Shown one piece after another: positions 53,957 to 62,162 of a DNA stretch of 64,000 nucleotides. The notes under the pieces were generated by a model. It was not told where the DNA came from, made no database searches, and worked only from the letters and a program-made list of their open reading frames with translations. The translations under genes and the position numbers were made by a program. The stretch covers positions 1-64,000 of the forward strand of contig JAEUPD010000159.1 in assembly GCA_016788525.1 (NCBI GenBank), written 5' to 3'. Origin of the DNA: Rubrivivax sp. Lineage in GTDB: Bacteria; Pseudomonadota; Gammaproteobacteria; Burkholderiales; Burkholderiaceae_C. The first letter of the stretch is position 1. Each line of letters opens with the position of its first letter.

Positions 53957-54967
53957 ATGAAGCCCTTGCTGTCGCTCGTGATGGACGCTCTGATGGCCGC
54001 TCTGATGGCCGCTCTGATGGTCGCCCTGATGGCCGCGGCGCCTCTGGCCGCGCGGGCCGACGGCGCGGCGGGCCCGCGCGCCGTGCCCGCCGCGCGCGTG
54101 GGCCATGCCGCCTCGGCCGGCCTGCTCGGCAGCGCGCTCGCCGGCCCACGCGTCGTCGCCGTGGGCGAGCACGGCGTGGTGCTGTTGTCCGACGACCGAG
54201 GCAAGCGCTGGCGCCAGGCCGGCAACGTGCCGGTGGACAGCACGCTGACCGCGGTTTCGTTCGTCGACGACAAGCGTGGCTGGGCCGTCGGCCATGCCGG
54301 TGTCGTGCTCGCCACCGCCGACGGTGGCGAAACCTGGACGCTGCAGCGGCGCGCGGCCGGTGAGGACCGGCCGCTGTTCGCCGTGCACATGTTCGATGCC
54401 GAGCACGGTGTCGCCGTGGGCCTGTGGTCGCTCGTGCTCGTCACCGCCGACGGCGGCAAGACCTGGGACGGCGTCACGCTGCCCAAGCCCGAAGGGGCGA
54501 AGAAGGCCGACCTCAATCTGCTGGGCCTGTTCGTCGATGCCAAGGGTGGTCTGTTCGCCGCGGCGGAGCGCGGCACGCTGCTGCGTTCGGGCGACCGCGG
54601 CCGCAGCTGGACCTATCTCGCCACCGGCTACAAGGGTTCGTTCTGGACCGGCGCTGCACTGGCCGACGGCGTGTTGCTGGCGGCTGGGCTGCGCGGCTCG
54701 GTCTACCGCAGCGCCGACGACGGCAAGACCTGGGGCCGCATCGAGACCGGGACGAAGTCATCGGTGACCGCGCTGCTGGTCAAGGATCAGCAGGTGCTCG
54801 GCCTCGGACTCGACGGCCTGGTGCTGCGCAGCAGCGACGGCGGTGCGAGCTTCAAGGCCAGCGTGCGCGACGACCACGCCGCGCTGACCTCCGGCGTGCT
54901 CCTGCCCGATGGCACCGAGCTGTTGCTCTCGCGCCAAGGTGTGCTGGCCGGCGACGCCAGGAAGTGA
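53957..54967 (+). CDS. YCF48-like photosystem II assembly-type beta-propeller protein
   Basis: About 336 aa. The N-terminus is a signal-like segment of repeated Met-x-Ala-Leu units ending in AAPLAARA. Propeller repeats then recur as GEHGVVLLSDDRGKRWRQ, GVVLATADGGETWTLQ, LVLVTADGGKTWDGV and SVYRSADDGKTWGR. It is probably a periplasmic accessory of the MMPL transporter, as in other DUF1302/DUF1329/MMPL clusters. Several in-frame ATGs in the repeat make the exact start uncertain. Confidence 0.85.
   Translation: MKPLLSLVMDALMAALMAALMVALMAAAPLAARADGAAGPRAVPAARVGHAASAGLLGSALAGPRVVAVGEHGVVLLSDDRGKRWRQAGNVPVDSTLTAVSFVDDKRGWAVGHAGVVLATADGGETWTLQRRAAGEDRPLFAVHMFDAEHGVAVGLWSLVLVTADGGKTWDGVTLPKPEGAKKADLNLLGLFVDAKGGLFAAAERGTLLRSGDRGRSWTYLATGYKGSFWTGAALADGVLLAAGLRGSVYRSADDGKTWGRIETGTKSSVTALLVKDQQVLGLGLDGLVLRSSDGGASFKASVRDDHAALTSGVLLPDGTELLLSRQGVLAGDARK
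53981..54028 (+). repeat. 12-bp tandem repeat in a signal-peptide coding region
   Basis: Four units (53981, 53993, 54005, 54017), the middle two identical (ATGGCCGCTCTG), and a fifth degenerate unit follows. Each encodes Met-x-Ala-Leu, so copy-number change would lengthen or shorten the hydrophobic core without a frameshift. Confidence 0.8.
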
Positions 54968-54978
54968 AGGATGCAGTC

Positions 54979-56430
54979 GTGACCGAACCCAGGTTCCCCT
55001 CGCTGGCGCTGCACATCGGCGGCCGCTGGATCACACGCGCCGGCGGCGGCGAGCGCATCGTCGTCGATCCGTCCGACGAGTCGGCGCTGGGCGTGCTGCC
55101 GCTGGCCGGCGCCGACGAGATCAAGCTCGCGGCCGAGACCGCCGCGGCCGGCTTCCAGATCTGGCGCCGCAAGCTCGCCCACGACCGCTACGTGATCATC
55201 CGGCGCGCCGCCGACCTGATGCGCCAGCGCGCCGACGAGATCGCGCGCGTGCTGACGCTCGAGCAGGGCAAGCCGCTTTCGGAGTCCAAGCGCGAGGTCA
55301 CGCTGTCGGCCGACATCGTCGACTTCCAGGCCGAGGAGGGCAAGCGCCTGTACGGCCGCACGGTGCCGCCGCGCATCGCCGGCATGCTGTCGCAGACCGT
55401 GCTGCGCCAGCCGATCGGCCCGGTGGCCGCGTTCACGCCGTGGAACTTCCCGGCCAACCTGCCGGCGCGCAAGCTCGGCAGCGCGCTGGCCGCGGGCTGC
55501 AGCGTCGTCATCAAGCCGGCCGAGGAAACGCCGGCCACCTGCATGCTGCTGGTGCAGTGTTTCCTCGATGCCGGCGTGCCGCCCGAGGCGCTGAACATGG
55601 TGTGCGGCGACCCGGCCGAGGTGTCCTCGACCTTGATCGCACACGACGCCATCCGCAAGGCCTCGCTCACCGGCTCGGTGGTAGTGGGCAAACTGCTCGG
55701 CCGCCAATGCGCCGAACGCGTCAAGCGCTTCACCGGCGAGCTGGGCGGCCATGCACCGGTGATTGTGTGCGAGGACGCCGACCTCGGTTTGGCGCTGAAG
55801 AGCTCGCTCGCCGCGAAGTACCGCAATGCCGGCCAGGTGTGCGCGTCGCCGATCCGCTTCTACGTGCACCGCAAGCACTACGCCGCCTGGGCCGAGCAGT
55901 TCACGGCCGGCGCCCGGGCGTTGCGCCTCGGCCCGGGCATGGACCCGGCCACGCAGATAGGGCCGCTCGTGCACGAGCGCCGCGTCGAGGAGATGGAGCG
56001 CTTCGTCGCCGACGCGCTAGACCAGGGCGCGCGCGCGCTGTGCGGCGGCAAGCGCGCGGCGCGCCGCGGCTGGTTCTTCGAGCCGACGGTGATTGCCGAC
56101 GCGCCGGCGACGACGATGGTGCAACGCATCGAGCCCTTCGGCCCGATCGCGGTGATCGAGCCCTTCGATGCGCTGGACGAGGCCGTCGTCAAGGCCAACG
56201 CCCTGCCTTACGCTTTGGGCGCCTACGCCTTCACGCGCGACCTCGTCACCGCGCACCGTCTGAGTGAAGAGATCGAGGCCGGCATGGTCGGCATCAACCA
56301 CTTCGGCGTCTCGCAGCCCGAGATGCCCTTCGGCGGCTGGAAGGAGAGCGGCATCGGCCAGGAGATGGGTGCAGAAGGCCTGCTGCACTACACCGAGATC
56401 AAGACCGTACTGATAGGAGTTCCCGCGTGA
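54979..56430 (+). CDS. NAD(P)-dependent aldehyde dehydrogenase
   Basis: 483 aa. GTG start with AAGGA 7 nt upstream. It has FTPWNFPANLPARKLGSALA, SLTGSVVVGKLLG (cofactor), GELGGHAPVIV (catalytic Glu) and NAGQVCASPIRF (catalytic Cys). It belongs near the succinate-semialdehyde/aryl-aldehyde group. Next to a class III aminotransferase, it probably oxidises the aldehyde formed by amine transamination. It might also replace the broken gabD. Confidence 0.88.
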   Translation: MTEPRFPSLALHIGGRWITRAGGGERIVVDPSDESALGVLPLAGADEIKLAAETAAAGFQIWRRKLAHDRYVIIRRAADLMRQRADEIARVLTLEQGKPLSESKREVTLSADIVDFQAEEGKRLYGRTVPPRIAGMLSQTVLRQPIGPVAAFTPWNFPANLPARKLGSALAAGCSVVIKPAEETPATCMLLVQCFLDAGVPPEALNMVCGDPAEVSSTLIAHDAIRKASLTGSVVVGKLLGRQCAERVKRFTGELGGHAPVIVCEDADLGLALKSSLAAKYRNAGQVCASPIRFYVHRKHYAAWAEQFTAGARALRLGPGMDPATQIGPLVHERRVEEMERFVADALDQGARALCGGKRAARRGWFFEPTVIADAPATTMVQRIEPFGPIAVIEPFDALDEAVVKANALPYALGAYAFTRDLVTAHRLSEEIEAGMVGINHFGVSQPEMPFGGWKESGIGQEMGAEGLLHYTEIKTVLIGVPA

Positions 56431-56864
56431 ACAGGAAGCTTCTGGTTGCCTTAACTCTCGGCGTGACCGCGACCGCGAATGCCGCGACACCCAAGGAGAT
56501 CGTCACTGCCTTCGTCGACCTCGCCTTCGTGCAGGGCAAGGCCGTCGAAGCCGCGCAGCGCTACATCGCCGCGGACAAGTACATCCAGCACAACCCTCGA
56601 TCGCCCGACGGGCGCGAGGCCTTCATCAAAGGCTTTGCCGCCTTCGTCGAGAAGAGCGGCCTGCGCTGCCAGATCAAGCGCGTGATTGCAGACGGCGACC
56701 TCGTGGCCGTGCACAGCCACTGCAAGGAGAAGCCGGCGAGCGCAAAGGACCGCGGCTCGGCCGTGGTCGACATCTTCCGCGTCGAGGGCGAGCGCATCGT
56801 CGAGCACTGGGACGTCGAGCAGGCGGTACCGGCCAAGAGCGGCAACAAGAACACCATGTTCTGA
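56427..56864 (+). CDS. SnoaL/NTF2-like exported protein
   Basis: 145 aa. GTG start overlapping the ALDH stop by 4 bp. A short signal sequence (LLVALTLGVTATANAA) precedes a compact alpha-plus-beta domain with YIAADKYIQHNP, GREAFIKGF and IVEHWDVEQAVP, the SnoaL-like fold used by small isomerases and binding proteins. Its location in the periplasm is predicted; its ligand is unknown. Confidence 0.75.
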   Translation: MNRKLLVALTLGVTATANAATPKEIVTAFVDLAFVQGKAVEAAQRYIAADKYIQHNPRSPDGREAFIKGFAAFVEKSGLRCQIKRVIADGDLVAVHSHCKEKPASAKDRGSAVVDIFRVEGERIVEHWDVEQAVPAKSGNKNTMF

Positions 56865-56881
56865 CGCTGGGGCACGAAACC

Positions 56882-58243
56882 ATGAGCAGCATCGAGCAAC
56901 TCAAGCGCGACAACGCCCAGTTCCTGTTCCACCCGATGGCGCACCCGGCGGCGATGCGCAAGAACCGGCCCGACATCATCGCCCGCGGCGAAGGCTGCTG
57001 GGTGTGGGACATCGACGGCCACAAGATGATCGACGGCGTGGCCGGCCTGTGGAGCAGCAACCTCGGCCACAGCAACAACGCCGTCAAGGCCGCGATCGTC
57101 GCGCAGCTCGACGAGCTGCCCTTCTACAACACCTTCCGCGGCACGACACACCCGCGCGCGATCGAACTGTCGGCACGCATCGTGCAGACCATGCAACCCG
57201 ACGGTGTGGAGGCCGTGCTCTTCGGCAACGGCGGCTCCGACGCGGTGGAGGGCGCGCTGAAGATCGCGCGCCAGTACTGGAAGCTGATGGGCCACGCCGA
57301 ACGCACCAAGTTCATCAGCATCAAGCAGGGCTACCACGGCGTGCACTTCGGCGGCATGAGCGTCAATGGTTTGGGCAACGTGCGCCGCGCCTACGAACCG
57401 CTGATGCCCGGGTGCTTTCACATCGACTCGCCCTGGCCGTATCGCAACGCCTACACGAAAGATCCCGAGGAACTGGGCCGCATCTGCGCCGGCCTGCTCG
57501 AGCGCGAGATCCAGTTCCAGGGCGCCGACACGGTGGCCGCCTTCATCGCCGAGCCGATCCAGGGCTCCGGCGGCGTCATCGTGCCGCCGGCCAACTTCTG
57601 GCCCCTGGTGCGTGAGGTCTGCGACCGCCACGGCGTGCTGCTGATCGCCGACGAGGTCGTCACCGGCTTCGGCCGCGCCGGCGCGATGTTCGGCACCCGG
57701 CTGTGGGGCGTGAAGGCCGACATCTGGTGCCTGGCCAAGGGCATCAGCTCGGGCTACGTGCCGCTGGGCGCGACGGCGCTGTCGAGCAAGGTCGCCGCAC
57801 CCTTCCTCGCCGAGGGCGGGCAAGGCACGGTCGGTCACGGCTACACCTACAGCGGCCATCCGGTGGCCGCCGCCGCGGCGCTGGCCACGCTCGACGAGAT
57901 CGAGCGTCTCGACGTGCCCGGCAACGCAGCGCGCGTGGGCGCGTACTTTCAGGAGCGGCTGGCCGCGCTCGAGCCGCGCTGCCGCTTCGTCGGCGACGTG
58001 CGCGGGCGCGGGCTCATGGCCTGCATCGAGATGGTGGCCGACAAGGCCACGCGCGCGACGCTGCCGCGCTCGAGCGACCTGCCGCAGCGCGTGGCGCGCG
58101 AGGCCTACCAGCGCGGCGCGATGGTGCGCATCTCGGGACCGAACATGATCCTGTCGCCACCGCTGGTGATCACGCGCGAGGAGATCGACCACCTGGTGGA
58201 CATCCTCGAAGCCTCGTTCGACGCGGTGCAGGCGGCGCCGTGA
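56882..58243 (+). CDS. Class III (omega-amine/beta-alanine:pyruvate-type) aminotransferase
   Basis: 453 aa. It has FGNGGSDAVEGALKIARQYW, GYHGVHFGGMS, PIQGSGGVIVPP, LLIADEVVTGFGRAG and the PLP lysine in WCLAKGISSGYVPLGA. The group transfers amino groups from terminal amines or beta-amino acids to pyruvate. Downstream of an aldehyde dehydrogenase, the natural reading is amine to aldehyde to acid. Pyruvate would be available from HpaI. Confidence 0.88.
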   Translation: MSSIEQLKRDNAQFLFHPMAHPAAMRKNRPDIIARGEGCWVWDIDGHKMIDGVAGLWSSNLGHSNNAVKAAIVAQLDELPFYNTFRGTTHPRAIELSARIVQTMQPDGVEAVLFGNGGSDAVEGALKIARQYWKLMGHAERTKFISIKQGYHGVHFGGMSVNGLGNVRRAYEPLMPGCFHIDSPWPYRNAYTKDPEELGRICAGLLEREIQFQGADTVAAFIAEPIQGSGGVIVPPANFWPLVREVCDRHGVLLIADEVVTGFGRAGAMFGTRLWGVKADIWCLAKGISSGYVPLGATALSSKVAAPFLAEGGQGTVGHGYTYSGHPVAAAAALATLDEIERLDVPGNAARVGAYFQERLAALEPRCRFVGDVRGRGLMACIEMVADKATRATLPRSSDLPQRVAREAYQRGAMVRISGPNMILSPPLVITREEIDHLVDILEASFDAVQAAP

Positions 58244-58250
58244 GCACGCG

Positions 58251-59516
58251 ATGAAGCGCGACCCCGTCATCCTGCTCATCGGCACCGTCGACACCAAGAG
58301 CGACGAGGTCGGGTTCCTGCGCGACTGCATCAACCGACTCGGCGGCCGCGCGCTGGTGATGGACGTGGGCGTGCTCGGCCGCGGCGCCGTGGTGCCCGAC
58401 GTGAGCAATGCCGAGGTGGCTGCCGCAGCAGGCACCACGCTCGAAGACATCATCGCCGGCGGCGACGAGAACAGCTCGATGACCGCGATGGCGAAAGGCG
58501 CCAGCCTGCTCGCCGCGCGGCTGCACGCCGAAGGCCGCATCGACGGCATGCTAGCGCTGGGCGGCACCATGGGCACCGACCTCGCGCTCGACGTGGCCAA
58601 CGCGCTGCCGCTGGGGGTGCCCAAGGTCGTGCTGTCGACCATCGCCTACTCGCACCTGGTGCCGCCCGAGCGCATTCCGCCCGACCTCATCATGCGGCTG
58701 TGGGCCGGCGGGCTGTATGGCCTGAACCGGCTGTGCCGCAGCGCGCTCGCGCAGGCCGCGGGTGCCGCGGTCGGCGCATGCCTCGGCATCGACGAGCGGC
58801 ACGATCAGCGCCAGGACGCGCGGCCGGTGATCGGCATGACATCGCTGGGCAGCGGCGCGCTCACCTACATGAAGGCGCTCAAGGGCCCGCTCGAAGCGCG
58901 CGGCTACGAGCTGGCGGTGTTCCACACCACCGGCATGGGCGGACGCGCCTTCGAGGACCTGGCCGCGCGCGGCTTCTTCGCCGCGGTGATGGACTTCAGC
59001 CTGCAGGAGCTGGTGAACCACCTCAACGGCTCCTGCGTGACCTCGGGCCCGGATCGGTTGCGCGGCGCGGGCCGTGCCGGCACGCCGCAGATCGTGGCCC
59101 CGGGGGCGACCGACATGGTCGACTATCCCACCTGGGGCACGCCGCCGGCGCGCTACGCGGGCCGCGCGGTGCACGCGCACAACCGGCTGATCGCCTCCTC
59201 GTGCATCGACCCGCCGATGCGCCGCGAGGTGGCGCACGCGATCGGCGCCCGGCTGGCCGAGGCCCGGGGGCCGACGGTGCTGCTGCTGCCGCGCCGCGGC
59301 ATCGAAGGTTGGGACCGCGAAGGCCAGCCGCTGCACGACCCCGAGGGCCTGGCCGCGCTGGTCGACGAGTTGCCGCGCTCGCTCGCGCCGTCCACGCGGC
59401 TGGTGGCGCTGGACGCACACATCAACGACGCGGCGTTTGCCGAAGCGGCGCTGGCGGTTCTGGACGACTGGGTACGCCGGGGTCTCGTGCCCGCGGGCGC
59501 GAAGGAAGCTTCATGA
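58251..59516 (+). CDS. Tm-1-like ATP-binding (UPF0261) protein
   Basis: 421 aa. The N-terminal IGTVDTKSDEVGFLRDCI, IIAGGDENSSMTAMAKG, LGGTMGTDLALDVANALPLG and later AVMDFSLQELVNHLNG match UPF0261. The C-terminal part has GRAVHAHNRLI and LLLPRRGIEGWDREGQP. Members bind ATP; their reactions are poorly known. Lying inside a transaminase operon and overlapping the HAD gene by 4 bp, it may act on an activated catabolic intermediate. Confidence 0.85.
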   Translation: MKRDPVILLIGTVDTKSDEVGFLRDCINRLGGRALVMDVGVLGRGAVVPDVSNAEVAAAAGTTLEDIIAGGDENSSMTAMAKGASLLAARLHAEGRIDGMLALGGTMGTDLALDVANALPLGVPKVVLSTIAYSHLVPPERIPPDLIMRLWAGGLYGLNRLCRSALAQAAGAAVGACLGIDERHDQRQDARPVIGMTSLGSGALTYMKALKGPLEARGYELAVFHTTGMGGRAFEDLAARGFFAAVMDFSLQELVNHLNGSCVTSGPDRLRGAGRAGTPQIVAPGATDMVDYPTWGTPPARYAGRAVHAHNRLIASSCIDPPMRREVAHAIGARLAEARGPTVLLLPRRGIEGWDREGQPLHDPEGLAALVDELPRSLAPSTRLVALDAHINDAAFAEAALAVLDDWVRRGLVPAGAKEAS

Positions 59517-60163
59517 CCCGCGCGCTGGTGCTCGACTTCGGCGGCGTGATCAGCCGCACGCTGTTCGAGACGCATGAGCTGAGCGAACGGGCACTGGGCC
59601 TGGCGCCCGGCACGCTGACCTGGCGCGGCCCCTTCGACCCGGCCGGTGACCCGCTTTGGCGCGAGATGCAGGCCGACAGGATCAGCGAGCGCGACTACTG
59701 GCTGGCGCGCACACGCGAGGTCGGCCGCCTGGTCGGCGAGGACTGGGATCGCATGGAGACCTTCGTGCAACGCGCGCGCGGCGCCGACGTCGAAGCGGTG
59801 ATCCGGCCCGAGGCGGTGGCCGCGATCGAAGCGGCCCAGGCCGCGGGCCGCCGCCTGGCCATCCTGTCCAACGAGCTGGACCTGTTTTATGGCGCGGACT
59901 TCCGCCACCGCCTGCCGCTGCTGCGCCGCTTCGATGTGGTGGTCGACGCCACCTATACCCAGATCCTCAAGCCCGATGCGCGGGCCTACGCGCTCGTCAC
60001 CGAGGCGCTCGGGCTACCGGCGGCGGATTGCGTTTTCGTCGACGACCAGTTGCGCAATGTCGAGGGCGGGCGCCGCGCGGGCATGCAGGTCGTGCACTTC
60101 GACGTCGCCCGCCCGGCCGACTCCTATGCCCAGGCGCTGAAACTTCTCGGACTGAATCCATGA
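59513..60163 (+). CDS. HAD-IA family hydrolase
   Basis: 216 aa. Motif I is LVLDFGGVIS (nucleophile Asp, second Asp replaced by Gly as in the YihX/epoxide-hydrolase-like subgroup). Motif II is AILSNEL, the motif III Lys is in ILKPDARAYAL, and motif IV is CVFVDDQLRN. A phosphatase or dehalogenase reaction is possible. It overlaps genes on both sides by 4 bp. Confidence 0.85.
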   Translation: MTRALVLDFGGVISRTLFETHELSERALGLAPGTLTWRGPFDPAGDPLWREMQADRISERDYWLARTREVGRLVGEDWDRMETFVQRARGADVEAVIRPEAVAAIEAAQAAGRRLAILSNELDLFYGADFRHRLPLLRRFDVVVDATYTQILKPDARAYALVTEALGLPAADCVFVDDQLRNVEGGRRAGMQVVHFDVARPADSYAQALKLLGLNP

Positions 60164-61548
60164 ATCCGTCGACCGAGCATGTCGCCGCCCTGATGGCCGC
60201 CGAACAGGCGCTGTATGCGCGCACCCGCACCCGCTCCGGCGAGCTGTACGCGCGGGGCAAGGCCCACTGGCTGTACGGCGCACCGTCGCACTGGATGCGG
60301 CGCTGGATCGGCGGCTGGCCGGTCTACGTCGCCGACCGGCCGCCCGGCGACACGCTTTCGTATGGCGTGCGCTTCACCGACGTCGACGGCAATCACTACG
60401 TCGACTTCTGCCTCGGCGACACCGGCGGCATGTGCGGCCACGGCCATCCGGCGGTGGTGGAGGCCATGGCGCGCCAGGCGCGCGTGGGCACGTCGCTGAT
60501 GCTGCCCACCGACGACGCCGCCTGGGTCGGCGCCGAACTGCAGCGCCGCTTCGGCCTGCCGTACTGGAACCTCACCACCTCGGCCAGCGACGCCAACCGC
60601 GCCTGCATCCGCCTCGCGCGCATGATCACCGGCCGTGCGCGCGTGCTCGTGTTCTCCGGCGCCTACCACGGCAGCGTCGAAGAAGCGCATGTCGAACTCG
60701 ACCCGCAAGGGCAGGTGCGCATGCGCAATGGCGTCCATCCGAACGCCTTCCCGCATGATCGCCTGTCGCGCGTGGTCGAGTTCAACGACGTGCCGGGGTT
60801 GGAGGCCGCGCTGCGTGCCGGCGACGTGGCCTGCGTGCTGGCCGAGCCGGCCATGACCAACTACGGGATCATCGGCCCGCAGCCGGGCTTCCATGCCGAA
60901 CTGCGCCGCCTGACGCGCGAAACCGGCACCGTGCTGATCATCGACGAGACGCACACCATCTCCAGCGGCGTCGGCGGATACACCCGTGCCCATGGGCTGG
61001 AGCCCGACATGTACGTGCTGGGCAAGGCCATCGCCGGAGGCATCCCCGCCGCGGTGTTCGGCCTGACGCAGGCGATGGCCGAGCGCGTGTGGCACGAGTT
61101 GCCGCCGCTGCCGCCGACGGCGCGCCAGAGTGCGCATGCCGGCTTCGGCGGCACCCTGGCGGGCAATGCGCTCACGGTGTCCGTAATGCGCGCCGTCCTG
61201 TCGCAGGTGCTCAACGACGATGCCTACGAGCGCATGTTGGCGCTGGCAGAACGACTGCACCTTGGCGTCACCGACAGCATCCTGCGCCACGGCCTGCCCT
61301 GGCATGCCACGCGCCTGGGAGCACGCGTGGAGACGCTGTTCTCGGTGGACGAGCCCCGCGATGCGCGCGACGTGCGCCGCTCGCGCGACCACGCGCTGGA
61401 GGCGCTGCTGCACCTGTACCTGATGAACCGCGGGGTGCTGATCACGCCCTTCCACAACATGATGCTATGCTGCCCCGGCACAACCGCGGCTGACGTGGAC
61501 CGGCACAACGCGGTGTTCGACGAGTTCGCTGCCGCGTTGCGGCCCTGA
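60160..61548 (+). CDS. Class III aminotransferase (HemL/aspartate-aminotransferase-family type)
   Basis: 462 aa, last cargo gene. It has VDFCLGDTGGMCGHGHPAVVEAM, NLTTSASDANRACIRLARM, SGAYHGSVEEAH, LIIDETHTISSGVGGY and the PLP Lys in MYVLGKAIAGGIPAAVFGL. It resembles glutamate-1-semialdehyde mutase-type aminotransferases used on unusual amino acids, and differs from the one at 56882. Its role may be an aminomutase or transaminase acting on the same nitrogenous substrate. Confidence 0.85.
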   Translation: MNPSTEHVAALMAAEQALYARTRTRSGELYARGKAHWLYGAPSHWMRRWIGGWPVYVADRPPGDTLSYGVRFTDVDGNHYVDFCLGDTGGMCGHGHPAVVEAMARQARVGTSLMLPTDDAAWVGAELQRRFGLPYWNLTTSASDANRACIRLARMITGRARVLVFSGAYHGSVEEAHVELDPQGQVRMRNGVHPNAFPHDRLSRVVEFNDVPGLEAALRAGDVACVLAEPAMTNYGIIGPQPGFHAELRRLTRETGTVLIIDETHTISSGVGGYTRAHGLEPDMYVLGKAIAGGIPAAVFGLTQAMAERVWHELPPLPPTARQSAHAGFGGTLAGNALTVSVMRAVLSQVLNDDAYERMLALAERLHLGVTDSILRHGLPWHATRLGARVETLFSVDEPRDARDVRRSRDHALEALLHLYLMNRGVLITPFHNMMLCCPGTTAADVDRHNAVFDEFAAALRP

Positions 61549-61666
61549 TCTCCGGCGCTGGAGTCCGCTGCCCGAAGGCCCGAAAGTCATCTGCCCGATC
61601 CGAGTCGAGCAGCGCGAAGCTGAAGCTCGGTCTTCGCGGTCGGGCCAGCGACCGAGGCGACACAAG

Positions 61667-61684
61667 ACTGGCACCGGTGCCAGT
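61667..61684. repeat. 18-bp perfect palindrome built of the arm-site unit
   Basis: ACTGGCACCGGTGCCAGT, two inverted copies of the ACTGGCACC unit. It lies in the gene-free 61549-61859 between the last cargo gene and the tRNA. A candidate integrase, excisionase or regulator site. Confidence 0.55.
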
Positions 61685-61773
61685 TCCGTGGTCTTCACGG
61701 CAGTGTTCACTTGTTCAGTACGACACATGCCAGCACTGTATGCGGCGACGCATTGCACACGATGAGCCATGGC

Positions 61774-61802
61774 GCCGAATACTGGCACCAGACTGGCACC
61801 AG
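61774..61802 (+). repeat. Candidate integrase arm-type sites, right end
   Basis: This 29-bp block matches 13441-13469 at 28 positions, containing two tandem ACTGGCACCAG units in the same orientation, about 57 bp inside the right attachment repeat. Confidence 0.6.
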
Positions 61803-61811
61803 CCTCCCCGG

Positions 61812-61850
61812 AAAAACTGAAGGGTTAGCGGCTACTCGCGCGCTAACCCT
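61812..61850 (-). terminator. Rho-independent terminator for the tRNA-Lys genes
   Basis: Read on the minus strand, a perfect 10-bp stem (61841-61850/61821-61830, 10-nt loop) is followed by TCAGTTTTTC. It lies 9 bp beyond the tRNA-Lys(CTT) 3' end but inside the island, so the element appears to supply the terminator for the interrupted tRNA transcript. Confidence 0.75.
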
Positions 61851-61858
61851 CGTGAAGA

Positions 61859-61905
61859 TTGGTGGGCCCTGCAGGATTCGAACCTGCGACCAACGGATTA
61901 AGAGT
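61859..61905. other. Right attachment site within tRNA-Lys(CTT)
   Basis: The 47 bp share 46 with 13298-13344, spanning the 3' part of the intact tRNA. Crossover most likely occurred within the exact 41 bp. Confidence 0.85.
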
Positions 61906-61935
61906 CCGCTGCTCTACCAGCTGAGCTAAGAGCCC
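61860..61935 (-). tRNA. tRNA-Lys (anticodon CTT)
   Basis: 76 nt with encoded CCA. On the minus strand the acceptor 5' GGGCTCT pairs with 3' AGGGCCC (one G-U). The D-arm has GCTCAGCTGGTAGAGC, the anticodon loop is CTCTTAA giving CTT, and the T-loop has GGTTCGAATCC. It is the island's integration target. Confidence 0.95.
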
Positions 61936-61975
61936 TGGAGTCGAACGACTCGTGTGTGCCGGACTGTCGATCCGG

Positions 61976-62051
61976 TGGTGGGTCGTGCAGGATTCGAACC
62001 TGCGACCAACGGATTAAAAGTCCGCTGCTCTACCGACTGAGCTAACGACCC
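61976..62051 (-). tRNA. tRNA-Lys (anticodon TTT)
   Basis: 76 nt with encoded CCA. The acceptor is GGGTCGT with 3' ACGACCC, the anticodon loop CTTTTAA gives TTT, and the T-arm is standard. It is 40 bp upstream of tRNA-Lys(CTT) on the same strand, probably one transcript. Its anticodon-stem-to-T-arm part is nearly identical to the neighbour's. Confidence 0.96.
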
Positions 62052-62162
62052 GGCCGTAGAGCCGCGCAGTATAGCGGCAAGCTCGGCAGGGTCTTCACGG
62101 GGGTGACGCCTCGGACACCCTCTGCCCGCGCACGGTGCCTGCGGTGCCGCCGAGGGCAGTGG

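Larger units (their letters stand above)
13298..61905. mobile_element. tRNA-Lys-integrated genomic island (probable integrative mobilizable element) with aromatic-catabolic cargo
   Basis: The element is bounded by direct repeats of the tRNA-Lys(CTT) 3' end, at 13298-13344 and 61859-61905 (41 bp exact, then 46/47). The left copy is only a tRNA fragment and the right copy belongs to the intact gene, as expected when a tyrosine recombinase inserts into a tRNA 3' end and rebuilds it. Just inside the left end are an integrase, AlpA, Fic, a relaxase, its accessory protein and a ParB-like gene. The rest is about 40 kb of catabolic genes. No conjugative ATPase, VirB/Tra genes or transposases were recognised. 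Genes outside the repeats (M20 amidohydrolase on the left, tcdA on the right) look like ordinary chromosome. Confidence 0.85.
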
